DNA of 24,430 nucleotides, from NCBI GenBank assembly GCA_027065245.1, contig JAMOOS010000001.1, positions 1-24,430 of the forward strand. Direction: 5' to 3'. The translations under genes and the position numbers were made by a program. Below are positions 1-8,343 of the stretch, one piece after another. The notes under the pieces are model-generated. The model was given only the letters and a program-made list of their open reading frames with translations, searched no databases and was not told where the DNA came from. This DNA is from Desulfuromonadaceae bacterium (lineage in GTDB: Bacteria; Desulfobacterota; Desulfuromonadia; Desulfuromonadales; Desulfuromonadaceae). Numbering within the stretch: the first letter of the stretch is position 1; every line of letters begins with the position of its first letter.

Positions 1-2
1 TG

Positions 3-1109
3 AATCCCAACACCGGCGGCGAGTTCGGTATCGAACGCGCCGAAATGCTGTATAAGTTCAATGATGCTATCGAGCTGGAAACCGGCTGGGATATCCGTGC
101 TCTGGATATCAAGACCGGTGGCCTGCTCTATGGTGATGATCACCCATTTATCGGCTTCCGCGGCAAGATTGCCGAAGGCACCAAGTACGAGTTACTCTAT
201 TTACCCATTCAAAACATGTCTGACATCAAGAACGATCCTTTAGGAAGTGATGCTCTAAACGATTGGAATGTATATACTCTCAAAATTAACCAGCAGGTTG
301 GCCCGCTCAACATCAGTCCGTTCCTCGCTTACAGCGACAACGATCATCCCGCGTATTCTGCAGGAGTAAAATCCAACGATTACAATTCCGAGGTTATGTA
401 CTACGGCGTGGAAATAACCGGCAAGATCGGCATCGTCAATCCCTACTTTGAGATTGTATTCGCCGATGGCGACATGAATGGTGGCGCTCAGGATGGCTAC
501 GACATCTCTTCCATGGCAGCCTTTGCCGCCGTAGAGCTCAACGTATCCAAGGCCTTCAACCCCTATGTCGCCCTGCGCTACACCCAGGGTGATGACGACG
601 CCAGCGATGACGATGTTGAAGGCTGGGTCGGCATTACCGACATCACCCGTTTTACCCCGGTCATCGGTATGGATGGCGGCATCATGAGTGAAGATTTAGG
701 CCAGAGCTACGGTGCCACCTTGTATTCATACTCTCCTGAGCGCGCGGTGGGCGGCAACAGTTACGGCGGCATCAGCAACAGGGGTTCCGGCAACAACCCC
801 GGTCAGATTCTGTGCGCCATCGGCGCCAAAGGCGATCTTTCTTCTCTGGTAGACAAGCTCAGCTATAAAACCCAGGCATTCATGATCTGGTACGACGAAA
901 CCGACAACCTGATCAACAAAAAGAATCCCGGCAAGGATGTTGACGACTACGCCGGTACCACCTTTGACCTGCAACTGAAGTACGCGCTGGACAAAAACTT
1001 TACCATTGACTACATCTTTGGTATTTTCGTGCCTGGCGATGGCATCGAAGACCAGTACGGTGACGATGTAGCGATGACCAACTGTCTGACACTGGCGTGG
1101 AAATACTGA
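3..1109 (+). CDS. Outer-membrane porin-like beta-barrel protein (5' end cut by window)
   Basis: The frame is open from base 3, upstream of the first ATG at 45, so this is the C-terminal 368 residues of a longer protein whose start lies outside the window. Seen: no long hydrophobic helix; alternating polar/hydrophobic strands with many Tyr, Phe and Trp; Gly/Asp-rich turns, including a very acidic loop (GDDDASDDD, about residues 198-206 of the visible part); and a C-terminal aromatic residue (AWKY). These are usual for the last strand of an outer-membrane barrel recognised by the BAM machinery. I infer a porin or substrate channel; the transported substrate cannot be read from sequence. A strong terminator follows 29 bases after the stop, so the next gene is probably a separate transcript. 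Family assignment is by overall character, not a named motif. Confidence 0.7.
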   Translation, partial: NPNTGGEFGIERAEMLYKFNDAIELETGWDIRALDIKTGGLLYGDDHPFIGFRGKIAEGTKYELLYLPIQNMSDIKNDPLGSDALNDWNVYTLKINQQVGPLNISPFLAYSDNDHPAYSAGVKSNDYNSEVMYYGVEITGKIGIVNPYFEIVFADGDMNGGAQDGYDISSMAAFAAVELNVSKAFNPYVALRYTQGDDDASDDDVEGWVGITDITRFTPVIGMDGGIMSEDLGQSYGATLYSYSPERAVGGNSYGGISNRGSGNNPGQILCAIGAKGDLSSLVDKLSYKTQAFMIWYDETDNLINKKNPGKDVDDYAGTTFDLQLKYALDKNFTIDYIFGIFVPGDGIEDQYGDDVAMTNCLTLAWKY

Positions 1110-1138
1110 TAAACGGCATTACCACATAGGCTACACCA

Positions 1139-1178
1139 CGCTCCCCGGCAGGACATACTCCTGGCGGGGAGCGTTTTT
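1139..1178 (+). terminator. Rho-independent terminator of the porin-like gene
   Basis: A 15-bp stem (arms 1139-1153 and 1159-1173, one G-G mismatch) closes a 5-base loop and is followed by TTTTT at 1174-1178. It lies directly after the porin-like stop codon, so it should end that transcript. Confidence 0.9.
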
Positions 1179-1234
1179 CTGATGCACAGTGCCCTGCGCG
1201 CCACTGTGCGTAACAAGCAACGGAGGCGAAAACG

Positions 1235-2725
1235 ATGAAAAATAGCATTAAGTGGCTGATACTGGTGCTGCTGGTGTGCATTGCCAGTGCCGCCAGCGCA
1301 GCCGACTGGACGCAAATTCAGCAGCGGTTGCAACACTGGCAGGGAGCCAAAGAGATCACCTTGCCGACTGGGATAGATCCGCTGGACGATACTCTGTTTT
1401 CGCCTCTGGTAGATAAATTGCTGCAACAGGGTTACGCCGTTCTGCCGCCGGACAAAACCAGCAAGACCGGTCTGATTCTCCAGCAGCGCACGACCAGGCA
1501 CGGCAAGGTGATAACCCTCATTCGCGCCAGTGACAGAGCCCTGATCGCCATGGAAAAGCTGGCGCCACCACCGCCGCCACCTGTAGCGCCGGCACCGGTC
1601 AAACCGGCAGTCCGTGCCGCCGCACCAGCGCCGGCACCGCCGACGGCAATCCAACCTACAACAACCGCTCCGGCTACTATTCATGTTGGCACAGTAAAAC
1701 AGGCCGAGGTTGTATCGGTCAGCCAGCCGCAGGTAATCAGCGATAACCAGCGGGTATACGAACTGGACGGTAATCCCATGCAACTGGTAGCATGGGACAA
1801 CGATGACGGCAGCAGCGAAATCTACCTGCTCTACGACCGGCAGATTCGCCACCTGCACAGTGACGGCAGCACTATGCGCGAGCAGGAACGCTTCCAGTGT
1901 CCGCTGCAACCGTCGCGGGCTTTGCACCTGGATATCGGTGACATTGACAACGACGGCACACCGGAACTGGCTGCCACCTGGGCTGAAGACGTGTATGACG
2001 TAGCCGCTGGCACCAATTCAATTGTTCACGCCTGGATCATTGCCACCCGCACCGGCATGAAGGCCGTCAGCAACGACCTGCATGGCTATGTACGCATCGA
2101 CAACAACAAAGCCGAATTGCAAAAACGCACCGATTACAGCCCGTTTGCGGCTGAGGTTTACTCCATCCATGTAAGCGGCAGCACCATCAGTGTGGCATCG
2201 CAACCGGCGTATCACAGCAAACAGCTGATTTTCAATCAGCTCGAATGGCCAGACGAGCAGCGACTGCTGGTCTGGAACAAAGATCAGCGCCTGATGCTGG
2301 TAGAACGTGGCAGTGACAAGCGCATCATCGGCTCCACCCTGCTTACCGATTTTGGCGAGTACTGTGGCCCGTATGTGTCCATTCCCCTGAAAAACCCCGG
2401 TTATCGCAGTGGTTTCTCCGCCGAGGATCGGGTGTTGGCTAAAAATGTCTATCTCGGTCGCCGTCTGCTGCGCCACGGCGATGCCGTATTCACCATTGTC
2501 CGCGGCCGCAGCAACGGCATGTTGCTGCTCGGCAGTACCAGTGGTGCGGACAAATTGGTGAAAATCACCGCCACCGGTAACAGTATGACCACCAGCTTTC
2601 CCTTTGCTCCCATCGATGCCTTTATCATCGATTTTGCCCTGTGCGGCAATAACAGCAATCAGGCGCTGGTGCTGGTCAACGAAAAGGTTGACGGCAGCGG
2701 CAGCGCCTATCTGCGTCTGCAATAA
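1235..2725 (+). CDS. Exported protein with proline-rich linker and FG-GAP-like motifs, function unknown
   Basis: 496 residues. ATG 1235 has a good ribosome site (GGAGG, 8 bases upstream). Residues 1-23 form a signal peptide (basic start, hydrophobic core, ASAASA-like cleavage site), so the protein is exported. A short N-terminal domain (about 24-110) is followed by a Pro/Ala-rich linker (about 111-150). The larger C-terminal domain contains acidic loops of FG-GAP/VCBS type: DNDDG near residue 188, and DIDNDG at 236-241 followed by TPEL. In FG-GAP beta-propellers such loops bind calcium. I do not recognise the gene. The architecture suggests a periplasmic or surface binding/scaffold protein. 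It lies between two terminators and appears monocistronic. Confidence 0.75.
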   Translation: MKNSIKWLILVLLVCIASAASAADWTQIQQRLQHWQGAKEITLPTGIDPLDDTLFSPLVDKLLQQGYAVLPPDKTSKTGLILQQRTTRHGKVITLIRASDRALIAMEKLAPPPPPPVAPAPVKPAVRAAAPAPAPPTAIQPTTTAPATIHVGTVKQAEVVSVSQPQVISDNQRVYELDGNPMQLVAWDNDDGSSEIYLLYDRQIRHLHSDGSTMREQERFQCPLQPSRALHLDIGDIDNDGTPELAATWAEDVYDVAAGTNSIVHAWIIATRTGMKAVSNDLHGYVRIDNNKAELQKRTDYSPFAAEVYSIHVSGSTISVASQPAYHSKQLIFNQLEWPDEQRLLVWNKDQRLMLVERGSDKRIIGSTLLTDFGEYCGPYVSIPLKNPGYRSGFSAEDRVLAKNVYLGRRLLRHGDAVFTIVRGRSNGMLLLGSTSGADKLVKITATGNSMTTSFPFAPIDAFIIDFALCGNNSNQALVLVNEKVDGSGSAYLRLQ

Positions 2726-2736
2726 CAGCAAAGAAC

Positions 2737-2777
2737 GCAAAACGGGGACGCAGTCGGCAGACTCGTCCCCGTTTTGC
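2737..2777. terminator. Bidirectional terminator between convergent genes
   Basis: Perfect 14-bp inverted repeat (2737-2750 and 2764-2777) with an inner AGTC/GACT extension. Each arm contributes AAAA or TTTT at the base, so it can end transcription from the FG-GAP gene (+) and from the radical SAM gene (-), which converge here. Confidence 0.85.
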
Positions 2778-2792
2778 AGCAGTAACGCCACA

Positions 2793-3839
2793 TCATGTTT
2801 CCATATTGCGCTGCGGATACACCACCTCGATCCCGGCGGCGTTTACCAGCAACGCGTCAACACCAAGGCGACGCACATACTGCGGCGTAACCGGTATTTT
2901 GCCGTGGCCGCCGGGCAGATCGACAGTGTAGATGGGCATGGCCATACCGGACAGTTCACCCTGGAGTTGGCGCATAATTTCCATCCCCTGCTCCAGCGTG
3001 GTACGGAAATGACCGGTGCCGCGAGTAATGTCCATCTGGTGCAGGTAGTAGGGACGCACCCTCAGACAATACAGGTTGTGAAACAACTGCCCCAATACAC
3101 TACTGTCGTCATTTACGCCGCGCAACAGCACCGTCTGGTTAACAACGCTGATACCGGCATCCACCAGCATGGCACACGCCTGGCGTGCCGCCGGAGCAAG
3201 CTCGGCGGGGTGGTTGAAATGGGTGAGAAAATACAGCGGCTGGTGCCGGGCCAGCAAGGCACACAGGGTGGCGTCTATCCGCGACGGCAGCACCGCCGGA
3301 GCGCGGCTGCCCAGGCGGATAATCTGCACATGGGGGATACGCCGCAGCCGCTGCAACAATTCACTCAACAAGGCGTTTGACAGGGTGAGAGGATCACCGC
3401 CGGAGATGATCACCTCGTTGATTTCACCATGGGCGGCAATATATTCCAGTGCCTGCATCAGTTCGCCAAAGCTCACCGCCATCTGCGCACAACCCACCAT
3501 GCGCTTGCGCGTACAGAAGCGGCAGTAGGCAAAGCAACTGCCCGCCGCCAGCAGCAATACCCGGTGGCGATAGCGATGCACCAGCCCCGGCAACGGCGAC
3601 AGACGCTCTTCCGCCAGCGGATCACACGGTGCACCAGCGTCATTCAGCTCTGCCGCAGAGGGGAGAAACTGCCGCCCCCATAAATCATCGCCATCTGCAA
3701 TCTGTTCCAGCACATACTCGCTGATGCGCACTGGATAGCGACCGGCGACGGCATCCACACCATCGTCCAGTCCAAAGCGCTGTTTCAACTTCTGGATATC
3801 ACCACAGGCGCGCCGGTGTTGCTGTTGCCACTCATCCAT
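2793..3839 (-). CDS. KamA-family radical SAM protein (lysine 2,3-aminomutase-like)
   Basis: 348 residues from ATG 3839. A longer frame reaches 3971, but its extra 44 residues look unlike the family and overlap the promoter region of the divergent gene. Visible motifs: radical SAM cluster CxxxCxxC (Cys102, 106, 109), the GGDP SAM-binding turn (147-150), and the aminomutase C-terminal part with Asp270, Asp307 and PGGHGKIP. In lysine 2,3-aminomutase the equivalent Lys (here 314) carries PLP and the two Asp bind the substrate amino acid. The C-terminal block resembles KamA more than EpmB, where the PGGxGK segment is diverged. It is shorter than classical clostridial KamA (about 416 residues) and ends soon after the PLP lysine. 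Neither a beta-lysine acetyltransferase nor EF-P is nearby, so whether the substrate is free lysine or protein-bound lysine is open. Confidence 0.85.
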   Translation of the reverse strand: MDEWQQQHRRACGDIQKLKQRFGLDDGVDAVAGRYPVRISEYVLEQIADGDDLWGRQFLPSAAELNDAGAPCDPLAEERLSPLPGLVHRYRHRVLLLAAGSCFAYCRFCTRKRMVGCAQMAVSFGELMQALEYIAAHGEINEVIISGGDPLTLSNALLSELLQRLRRIPHVQIIRLGSRAPAVLPSRIDATLCALLARHQPLYFLTHFNHPAELAPAARQACAMLVDAGISVVNQTVLLRGVNDDSSVLGQLFHNLYCLRVRPYYLHQMDITRGTGHFRTTLEQGMEIMRQLQGELSGMAMPIYTVDLPGGHGKIPVTPQYVRRLGVDALLVNAAGIEVVYPQRNMET

Positions 3840-3918
3840 AGATATTCCCGTCCTGCTGCTGATTATTAACCGCGCGGCATGGTAACAGAGAGAAACGTCA
3901 ATGGCAAACAGCGGGACT

Positions 3919-3946
3919 TTGCCTGAGCCGGACGACGTGCTATATT
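3919..3946 (+). promoter_or_regulatory. Probable sigma-70-type promoter for the ACT protein-def operon
   Basis: TTGCCT (3919-3924) and TATATT (3941-3946, one mismatch to TATAAT) are separated by 16 bases. The predicted start would give a leader of about 34 bases ahead of ATG 3987. Assigned by eye. Confidence 0.4.
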
Positions 3947-3986
3947 GAGCCACGCTTGTACAACCAACCACTTATGGAGGTACTTC

Positions 3987-4526
3987 ATGCAACATTTCGC
4001 CCTCACCATCATTGGCCGTGACCGCCCCGGCATCGTCTCCGGCACGGCGGAAATCCTCTATCATCTGGGCTGCAATATCGCCGACTCCAGCAGTACCATC
4101 CTCGGTGGCCAATTTGCCATGATACTGATTCTGTCACATCCGGAAATCGATGACCTCGCCACCATTCGTCAGGCTTTCACCGAGCTGGAAGAGCAAGGGT
4201 TGTCGGTGTTTGTGCGCGCCTTGAAACCGGGCGGCGAAAAACGTCCACAACTACCGGGCGAACAGTGCATGATTTCTGTCTACGGCAGCGACAAGCCGGG
4301 TATCGTCTACCGCGTTGCCAAAAAACTGAGCGATCACAACATCAATATCGTCGACCTCAACACCACCCTGGCCGGTTCGGAACAGCGCCCTATCTATGTG
4401 ATGATGTGTGAATCGGTGCTGCCACAGGATATGGACAGCGATGATCTCAAAGCTCTTATGGACAAGTTGAGCAGCGAAATAAGCGTTGATATCACGGTGC
4501 GCACCATCACGCCGGTGGAATTGTAG
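3987..4526 (+). CDS. Double ACT-domain protein, GcvR-like
   Basis: 179 residues. ATG 3987 is chosen because GGAGG lies 7 bases upstream; an upstream in-frame extension to 3945 lacks such a site. Two ACT domains are visible: one starts at residue 3 (LTIIGRDRPGIVSG) and one near residue 93 (ISVYGSDKPGIVYRV). Both have the GxDRPG/GxDKPG turn that typifies amino-acid-binding ACT folds. This arrangement matches the glycine cleavage system repressor GcvR and related small regulators, which act by protein-protein contact rather than by binding DNA. No gcv genes are in the window, so the regulated target is unknown. It is the first gene of a tight pair with peptide deformylase (3 bases apart) and is probably co-transcribed with it. 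Confidence 0.85.
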   Translation: MQHFALTIIGRDRPGIVSGTAEILYHLGCNIADSSSTILGGQFAMILILSHPEIDDLATIRQAFTELEEQGLSVFVRALKPGGEKRPQLPGEQCMISVYGSDKPGIVYRVAKKLSDHNINIVDLNTTLAGSEQRPIYVMMCESVLPQDMDSDDLKALMDKLSSEISVDITVRTITPVEL

Positions 4527-4529
4527 ATC

Positions 4530-5030
4530 ATGGCGGTACGCGAAGTACGGATTTATCCTGATCCGATTCTCAAACAGGTATGCACTCCAGCCGAAGTCGG
4601 CGGTGCAGAGACTACCGCCATCATTACCGACCTGGTGGACACCATGGTTGATGCCGGGCACTCCGTCGGCATGGCCGCGCCGCAGATAGGGATACTCAAA
4701 CGGGTGGCGGTGGTGGATGTCTCCCACAGCAAGCTGGGTAAAAAACACAACCACGGCCTGCTGACCATGGTCAACCCGGAGATTATCGAAGCGAGCGGCA
4801 GCAAAGTGATGCGCGAAGGCTGCATGAGCGTACCGGACTATACCGGCAACGTGGAACGGGCACGCGAAATCACCGTACAATTCAGCGACGCTGACGGCAG
4901 TGAGCGGGTGGTACGTTGCAAAGGATTTGAAGCGGTGGCCATCCAACACGAGCTGGATCATCTCGACGGCCTGCTGTTCCTCGACCGGGTGTCCAACCCC
5001 AAGGCGGATATTTTCAGGCGCAAAGGTTAG
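4530..5030 (+). CDS. def: Peptide deformylase
   Basis: 166 residues, normal for bacterial Def. The enzyme removes the formyl group from the initiator methionine of nascent proteins. All three signature motifs are present: VGMAAPQIG (46-54), EGCMS with metal ligand Cys98 (96-100), and QHELDH (139-144) with metal ligands His140 and His144 and catalytic Glu141. ATG 4530 follows the stop of the ACT gene by three bases, so translation is probably coupled. In many genomes def sits beside fmt. Here it is linked to a GcvR-like gene, and no fmt follows, since the next gene is convergent. Confidence 0.96.
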   Translation: MAVREVRIYPDPILKQVCTPAEVGGAETTAIITDLVDTMVDAGHSVGMAAPQIGILKRVAVVDVSHSKLGKKHNHGLLTMVNPEIIEASGSKVMREGCMSVPDYTGNVERAREITVQFSDADGSERVVRCKGFEAVAIQHELDHLDGLLFLDRVSNPKADIFRRKG

Positions 5031-5033
5031 ACA

Positions 5034-5075
5034 GGCAAGGCGTCCCGCATGGGCAAAACTAGCGGGACGCCTGCC
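5034..5075 (+). terminator. GC-rich hairpin after def, possible terminator without U-tract
   Basis: A perfect 11-bp stem (5038-5048 with 5062-5072) encloses a 13-base loop and begins 7 bases after the def stop. No T-run follows on the + strand and no A-run precedes it for the opposite direction. It could be a Rho-assisted end or a 3' stabilising structure. Confidence 0.5.
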
Positions 5076-5102
5076 TGCGGTTCACGCGAACTAATTGTCG
5101 AG

Positions 5103-6548
5103 TTATGGTTGTCGCAATATGGTCGAAAATTTAGTAAAAAATGTCAGAATATAGGCGTTACTCGGCGGGTTCCCCACCATAGGCTGGTGAATCCAGTTGT
5201 GTTTTGGCAACTGCCAGATCGTTTCCTTTTCGCCAATGATATCGGCCCAGCGCGGAATCAGATCACCAAGGTGTTTCTCCTGAGTCACCGCCTGGAAACC
5301 GACAATCTGCCCGCGCCTGACGTCGCCCAAATCCTCAGCCGCCACCACCATTTTGTACCAGCCCTTTTTAGCGTAAGGCGATGCCTGTTCGGCGGTGAAT
5401 AATTCGATCTTTTCAGCTAACACTTTAAGGCCGCGCGCACGCGCTGCTTCCTCGCTGTAACCGGCAAAGCCCCAGAACAAATCGCCGGCATGGGACATTC
5501 CGGAACCAACCGCCAACGGTCCGGGCAAAACAATCCCCTTAAGCTGCTTGGCTATCAACGCTCCCTGCATCATCACATTGGGTAGCAACTGAAACTGCAC
5601 CGGCGCCTTGAACACCGCATCGTCGATCTCAATCAGGTCACCAATGGCAAACACATCGTCAACGCTGGTACGCCAGTTTTGATCAACCTTTACACCACCG
5701 GTAACGCCGATTTCGCAACCGAGTTCCCGTGCCAACCTGGTATCCGCCGTAACACCGACACCGATAACAACCAGATCGACAGATATTTTTTCGTTATCGA
5801 CAACAATATAACCGGCGCCAACTTCAGTACACGGCGCTCCCAGGCGCAAATCCACGCCATTGTTTTGCAAAACATCCTGAAGCGGTTGCGCCATATCCGC
5901 GTCGAGAAAACTGACCACGTGCGGCAGCATCTCCACCACCACCACGTTGTTGCCACGAATAATCAGATTATCTATGATTTCGACACCAACCAAGCCAGTG
6001 CCAACAACGGCAACGGTAAGCCCGGTACCGCAAATAGCATCTATGCGCCGTGCATCGGCGACACTGCGCACCAAGACCACATTATCGCGCAGCGCTCCTT
6101 TATCATAACTTTTGCCCTTGTAATAAAACACCTCGCCAACAGCGTCGGCATCAGTATAGGTATCTTTTATCGCCCCTTTGATCGGCGGCAACGACGCCTG
6201 ACCACCAGTTGCCAGGATCAGTTTTTCGTATGTTACGCAAAACTCGCTGCCATCACCCAGCAATGTTCCATAAGCAGTCCTGGTTTTGCTGTCAATCCGT
6301 TCAATTCTGCCTACGATACCGACATCATCAAAATTAGGCAAAAACGTATGATGAGACGTAACTGCGTCGTTGATGTCGGGGAGAAATTTTTTCCCTATTC
6401 CGTAGGGGATATTGCAACGGCAGACAACATCCGGCTCGTCACACACCACTTTAAAGTTGTCAATACCATTGGCCAGCAACGCTTTCGAAGTAAAAATTCC
6501 ACCCGGGCCACCACCGACAATCAGAATTTCAGTTGCATAATCACGCAT
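5103..6548 (-). CDS. CoA-disulfide reductase/NADH oxidase-like FAD-dependent oxidoreductase
   Basis: 481 residues. ATG 6548 has a strong GAGGAGG ribosome site 5 bases upstream. It is a two-dinucleotide-binding-domain flavoprotein: FAD motif GGGPGG (12-17), a second Rossmann motif VVGTGLVG near residue 180 for NAD(P)H, and the FAD-closing motif VFAIGD near residue 300. Near the N-terminus is VCRCNIPYGIG (42-52). In CoA-disulfide reductases and related NADH oxidases a single redox Cys precedes GLPY, corresponding here to Cys45. The extra Cys43 makes a Cys-Arg-Cys pair. No C-terminal rhodanese domain is present. I infer a role in reducing a disulfide, persulfide or oxygen with NAD(P)H; the substrate is not determinable. 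It seems monocistronic, with an inverted repeat 72 bases upstream of its start. Confidence 0.85.
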   Translation of the reverse strand: MRDYATEILIVGGGPGGIFTSKALLANGIDNFKVVCDEPDVVCRCNIPYGIGKKFLPDINDAVTSHHTFLPNFDDVGIVGRIERIDSKTRTAYGTLLGDGSEFCVTYEKLILATGGQASLPPIKGAIKDTYTDADAVGEVFYYKGKSYDKGALRDNVVLVRSVADARRIDAICGTGLTVAVVGTGLVGVEIIDNLIIRGNNVVVVEMLPHVVSFLDADMAQPLQDVLQNNGVDLRLGAPCTEVGAGYIVVDNEKISVDLVVIGVGVTADTRLARELGCEIGVTGGVKVDQNWRTSVDDVFAIGDLIEIDDAVFKAPVQFQLLPNVMMQGALIAKQLKGIVLPGPLAVGSGMSHAGDLFWGFAGYSEEAARARGLKVLAEKIELFTAEQASPYAKKGWYKMVVAAEDLGDVRRGQIVGFQAVTQEKHLGDLIPRWADIIGEKETIWQLPKHNWIHQPMVGNPPSNAYILTFFTKFSTILRQP

Positions 6549-6620
6549 AGAACCTCCTCGTTTTCAGATCTGACAGGGTGTTGAAAACCATTTTACAAAC
6601 CGCAGCCGCAATACAGGTAT

Positions 6621-6639
6621 TTTTAACCACCGGTTAAAA
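6621..6639. promoter_or_regulatory. Inverted repeat TTTTAACC-N3-GGTTAAAA, possible operator
   Basis: Perfect 8-base arms with a 3-base centre, 72 bases upstream of the start codon of the CoA-disulfide-reductase-like gene. Read on the minus strand, a TATAGA hexamer lies just before it (about 6642-6647), so a repressor bound here could cover the promoter. The binding protein is unknown. Confidence 0.3.
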
Positions 6640-6754
6640 CCGTCTATAAAAAACTTTATGCCAGAATGACCATTCGAGCAAGCCGGAACAGCGTTCCGAG
6701 TAAAAAACCGGCGACTATACACACCAGACAGATCGTAAGAGCGCAAAAAACCCT

Positions 6755-6803
6755 GCAGTAAAATACAGGACGCCGCCGCAGATCCATATTCTGCGACGGC
6801 GCC
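6755..6803 (-). terminator. Rho-independent terminator of the four-module exported protein gene
   Basis: Read on the minus strand, a 14-bp stem (arms 6790-6803 and 6769-6782, with two G-U pairs) closes a 7-base loop and is followed by a U-rich stretch containing TATTTTA. The G-U pairs form only in the minus-strand RNA, which fixes the orientation. Confidence 0.7.
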
Positions 6804-6910
6804 ATTTGCCACAAAGCAGAGGCAATTTACCTGCCAGCGTGTTAAAGACTACAATTGAGAGTAATTTCCAATGCTGTCATTGTGCAACAATGATTATTTT
6901 CAGCAACCTG

Positions 6911-8215
6911 CTACATGCCAGGCAAGGCATCAAGCATGGTCTCATCGATAGAGCCATTCAACTGAAAACCAACAATTGGCGTTGAAGAACTGAAGGAAAG
7001 ATAATTGGCGCCACTTATATCATCATCATAAAAATCCGGCGCATATTTCACCACCTTACAATGCCCGCCCAAGGATATGTTAGCGGTAGAAATCAGCACT
7101 CCATCGTCACGGTACGCCTTTAACACTACTGTTGTTGAGCTGGGGCTAGTGTTGACGAAAGCAATTCCGGTCCAGCCATCTTGGTTAAACTTAGGGAAAA
7201 CACCACTGATTTTATCAATATTAACACAGGAATAGCCAGCCAGTTCCTTTTTATCGCTGGTACCAAACAACTCCAAACCGGTCAGACCAGCTGAAGCTTG
7301 CATCCTGAACCAGGCTGTTCCCGGCGGCAGGTTCAAAGCGCTGACCAGGCCGATATATTTCTCTCGGCTATTCATCATCATTTTGCTGTAGCCAAGTATT
7401 GTCCCATCCGCAGAGTACGGAAAAATTTCCACGGTGACATTATCACCACCAGTATTGTAAGCGGCAATGCCAGTCCACCATTTGGAATCATTGACAAGAT
7501 GAGGGAAATACAGGCTTCCCGCAGTTGATGACTGCAACTTGCAACCACTGAGTTGGTCGCCGCTACCAAACAACTGCAACCCAACAATGCCGGTGCCTGA
7601 CTCGATTATGGCCGAGTTTATCTGCGGCTGAGGTTGCCCGCCAAATAGTGACCGCACAGTGAATGCCTTATGTCCATAAGCTGGGATAACAACACTCGTT
7701 TGCTGACCGTCGCTGAAAGAAATATTTACAGTCTTGGCATTTATGGTGGTATTCACCAAACCCAAACCAGTCCACCAACTGCTGTCAGATGCCACATGCG
7801 GCACATACATTACGCCATAGTTGTTGGCATATACCGCAGGTAATGCCACTCGGTATTTATTGTTAACATAGAACTTCAGGTACCCCACCAGCTCCGCTGA
7901 CTGTGAAACAGCAGTCATGTATTTTATGGATTTCGCCTGGGTAAAGGCAACGCTGACAATAAGCTCGTAACGACCATGTGCTGGTAATGTCACATCTAGT
8001 GCAGAACCTAGTGAAATACCATCGTCATCAAAAGCATACAATTTGACAGCCACCTCACTATTGCCCGGATTCACCAAACATATATCGGTATCCCAGACAC
8101 CGTCACTGGCCACATGAGGGAAATATAGAGTCTTATCAACGTCAGCTGACCACGCATAAGACACCAACAGTAATACCAACAGCACTGCGCGAACCACACT
8201 CACCTTCCTCTTCAT
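6911..8215 (-). CDS. Exported protein made of four tandem beta-rich modules, function unknown
   Basis: 434 residues from ATG 8215, which has GGGAGG 8 bases upstream. A GTG six bases further up (8221) is too close to that site. Residues 1-24 are a signal peptide (KRK start, Leu/Val core, cleavage near AWSA). The rest is four repeats of about 85 residues (about 30-118, 136-220, 234-320, 338-422). Each opens with a Y/F-x-P-H/K segment, then D-x-x-W-x-T-G and an Asn, has a central D-x-D-G-type turn in most copies, and closes with G-L-x-L-F/N-G-S. They look like Ig-like or other beta-sandwich modules. There is no catalytic motif or membrane anchor, so it is probably secreted or periplasmic. Base composition appears more A/T-rich than the neighbours, which could reflect transfer. 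I do not recognise a named family. Confidence 0.75.
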   Translation of the reverse strand: MKRKVSVVRAVLLVLLLVSYAWSADVDKTLYFPHVASDGVWDTDICLVNPGNSEVAVKLYAFDDDGISLGSALDVTLPAHGRYELIVSVAFTQAKSIKYMTAVSQSAELVGYLKFYVNNKYRVALPAVYANNYGVMYVPHVASDSSWWTGLGLVNTTINAKTVNISFSDGQQTSVVIPAYGHKAFTVRSLFGGQPQPQINSAIIESGTGIVGLQLFGSGDQLSGCKLQSSTAGSLYFPHLVNDSKWWTGIAAYNTGGDNVTVEIFPYSADGTILGYSKMMMNSREKYIGLVSALNLPPGTAWFRMQASAGLTGLELFGTSDKKELAGYSCVNIDKISGVFPKFNQDGWTGIAFVNTSPSSTTVVLKAYRDDGVLISTANISLGGHCKVVKYAPDFYDDDISGANYLSFSSSTPIVGFQLNGSIDETMLDALPGM

Positions 8216-8343
8216 ACACACTACCTCCCGTCAGAAAAGTCTACATCTGTCTCCACCACTAGATTCAATTGCGTCTAATGTCAACAACATTCTTTATAAA
8301 CATAAAATACGCAAAATCACCGGCTTAAACAAAAAGATAAAAT

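Larger units (their letters stand above)
6549..6910. other. 362-base intergenic region without a convincing gene
   Basis: The region separates two minus-strand genes. It contains the ribosome site of the flavoprotein gene, an A/T-rich inverted repeat (6621-6639) and the terminator of the four-module gene (6755-6803). An 82-codon minus-strand frame (6564-6812) starts inside the terminator stem and has no supporting ribosome site or recognisable protein character, so I do not call it a gene. Confidence 0.6.

Noticed and set aside
1010..1927. 305-codon minus-strand frame opposite the porin-like and FG-GAP genes
   Set aside because: It crosses a terminator and two well-supported genes; the Arg/Cys/Trp-rich composition is typical of an antisense shadow.
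5679..6584. 301-codon plus-strand frame antisense to the CoA-disulfide-reductase-like gene
   Set aside because: The opposite strand encodes a clear flavoprotein with FAD and NAD motifs; the antisense product is low-complexity and has no motif.
6564..6812. 82-codon minus-strand open frame between two minus-strand genes
   Set aside because: Its start lies in the stem region of a terminator, it has no ribosome site, and its product has no recognisable protein character.
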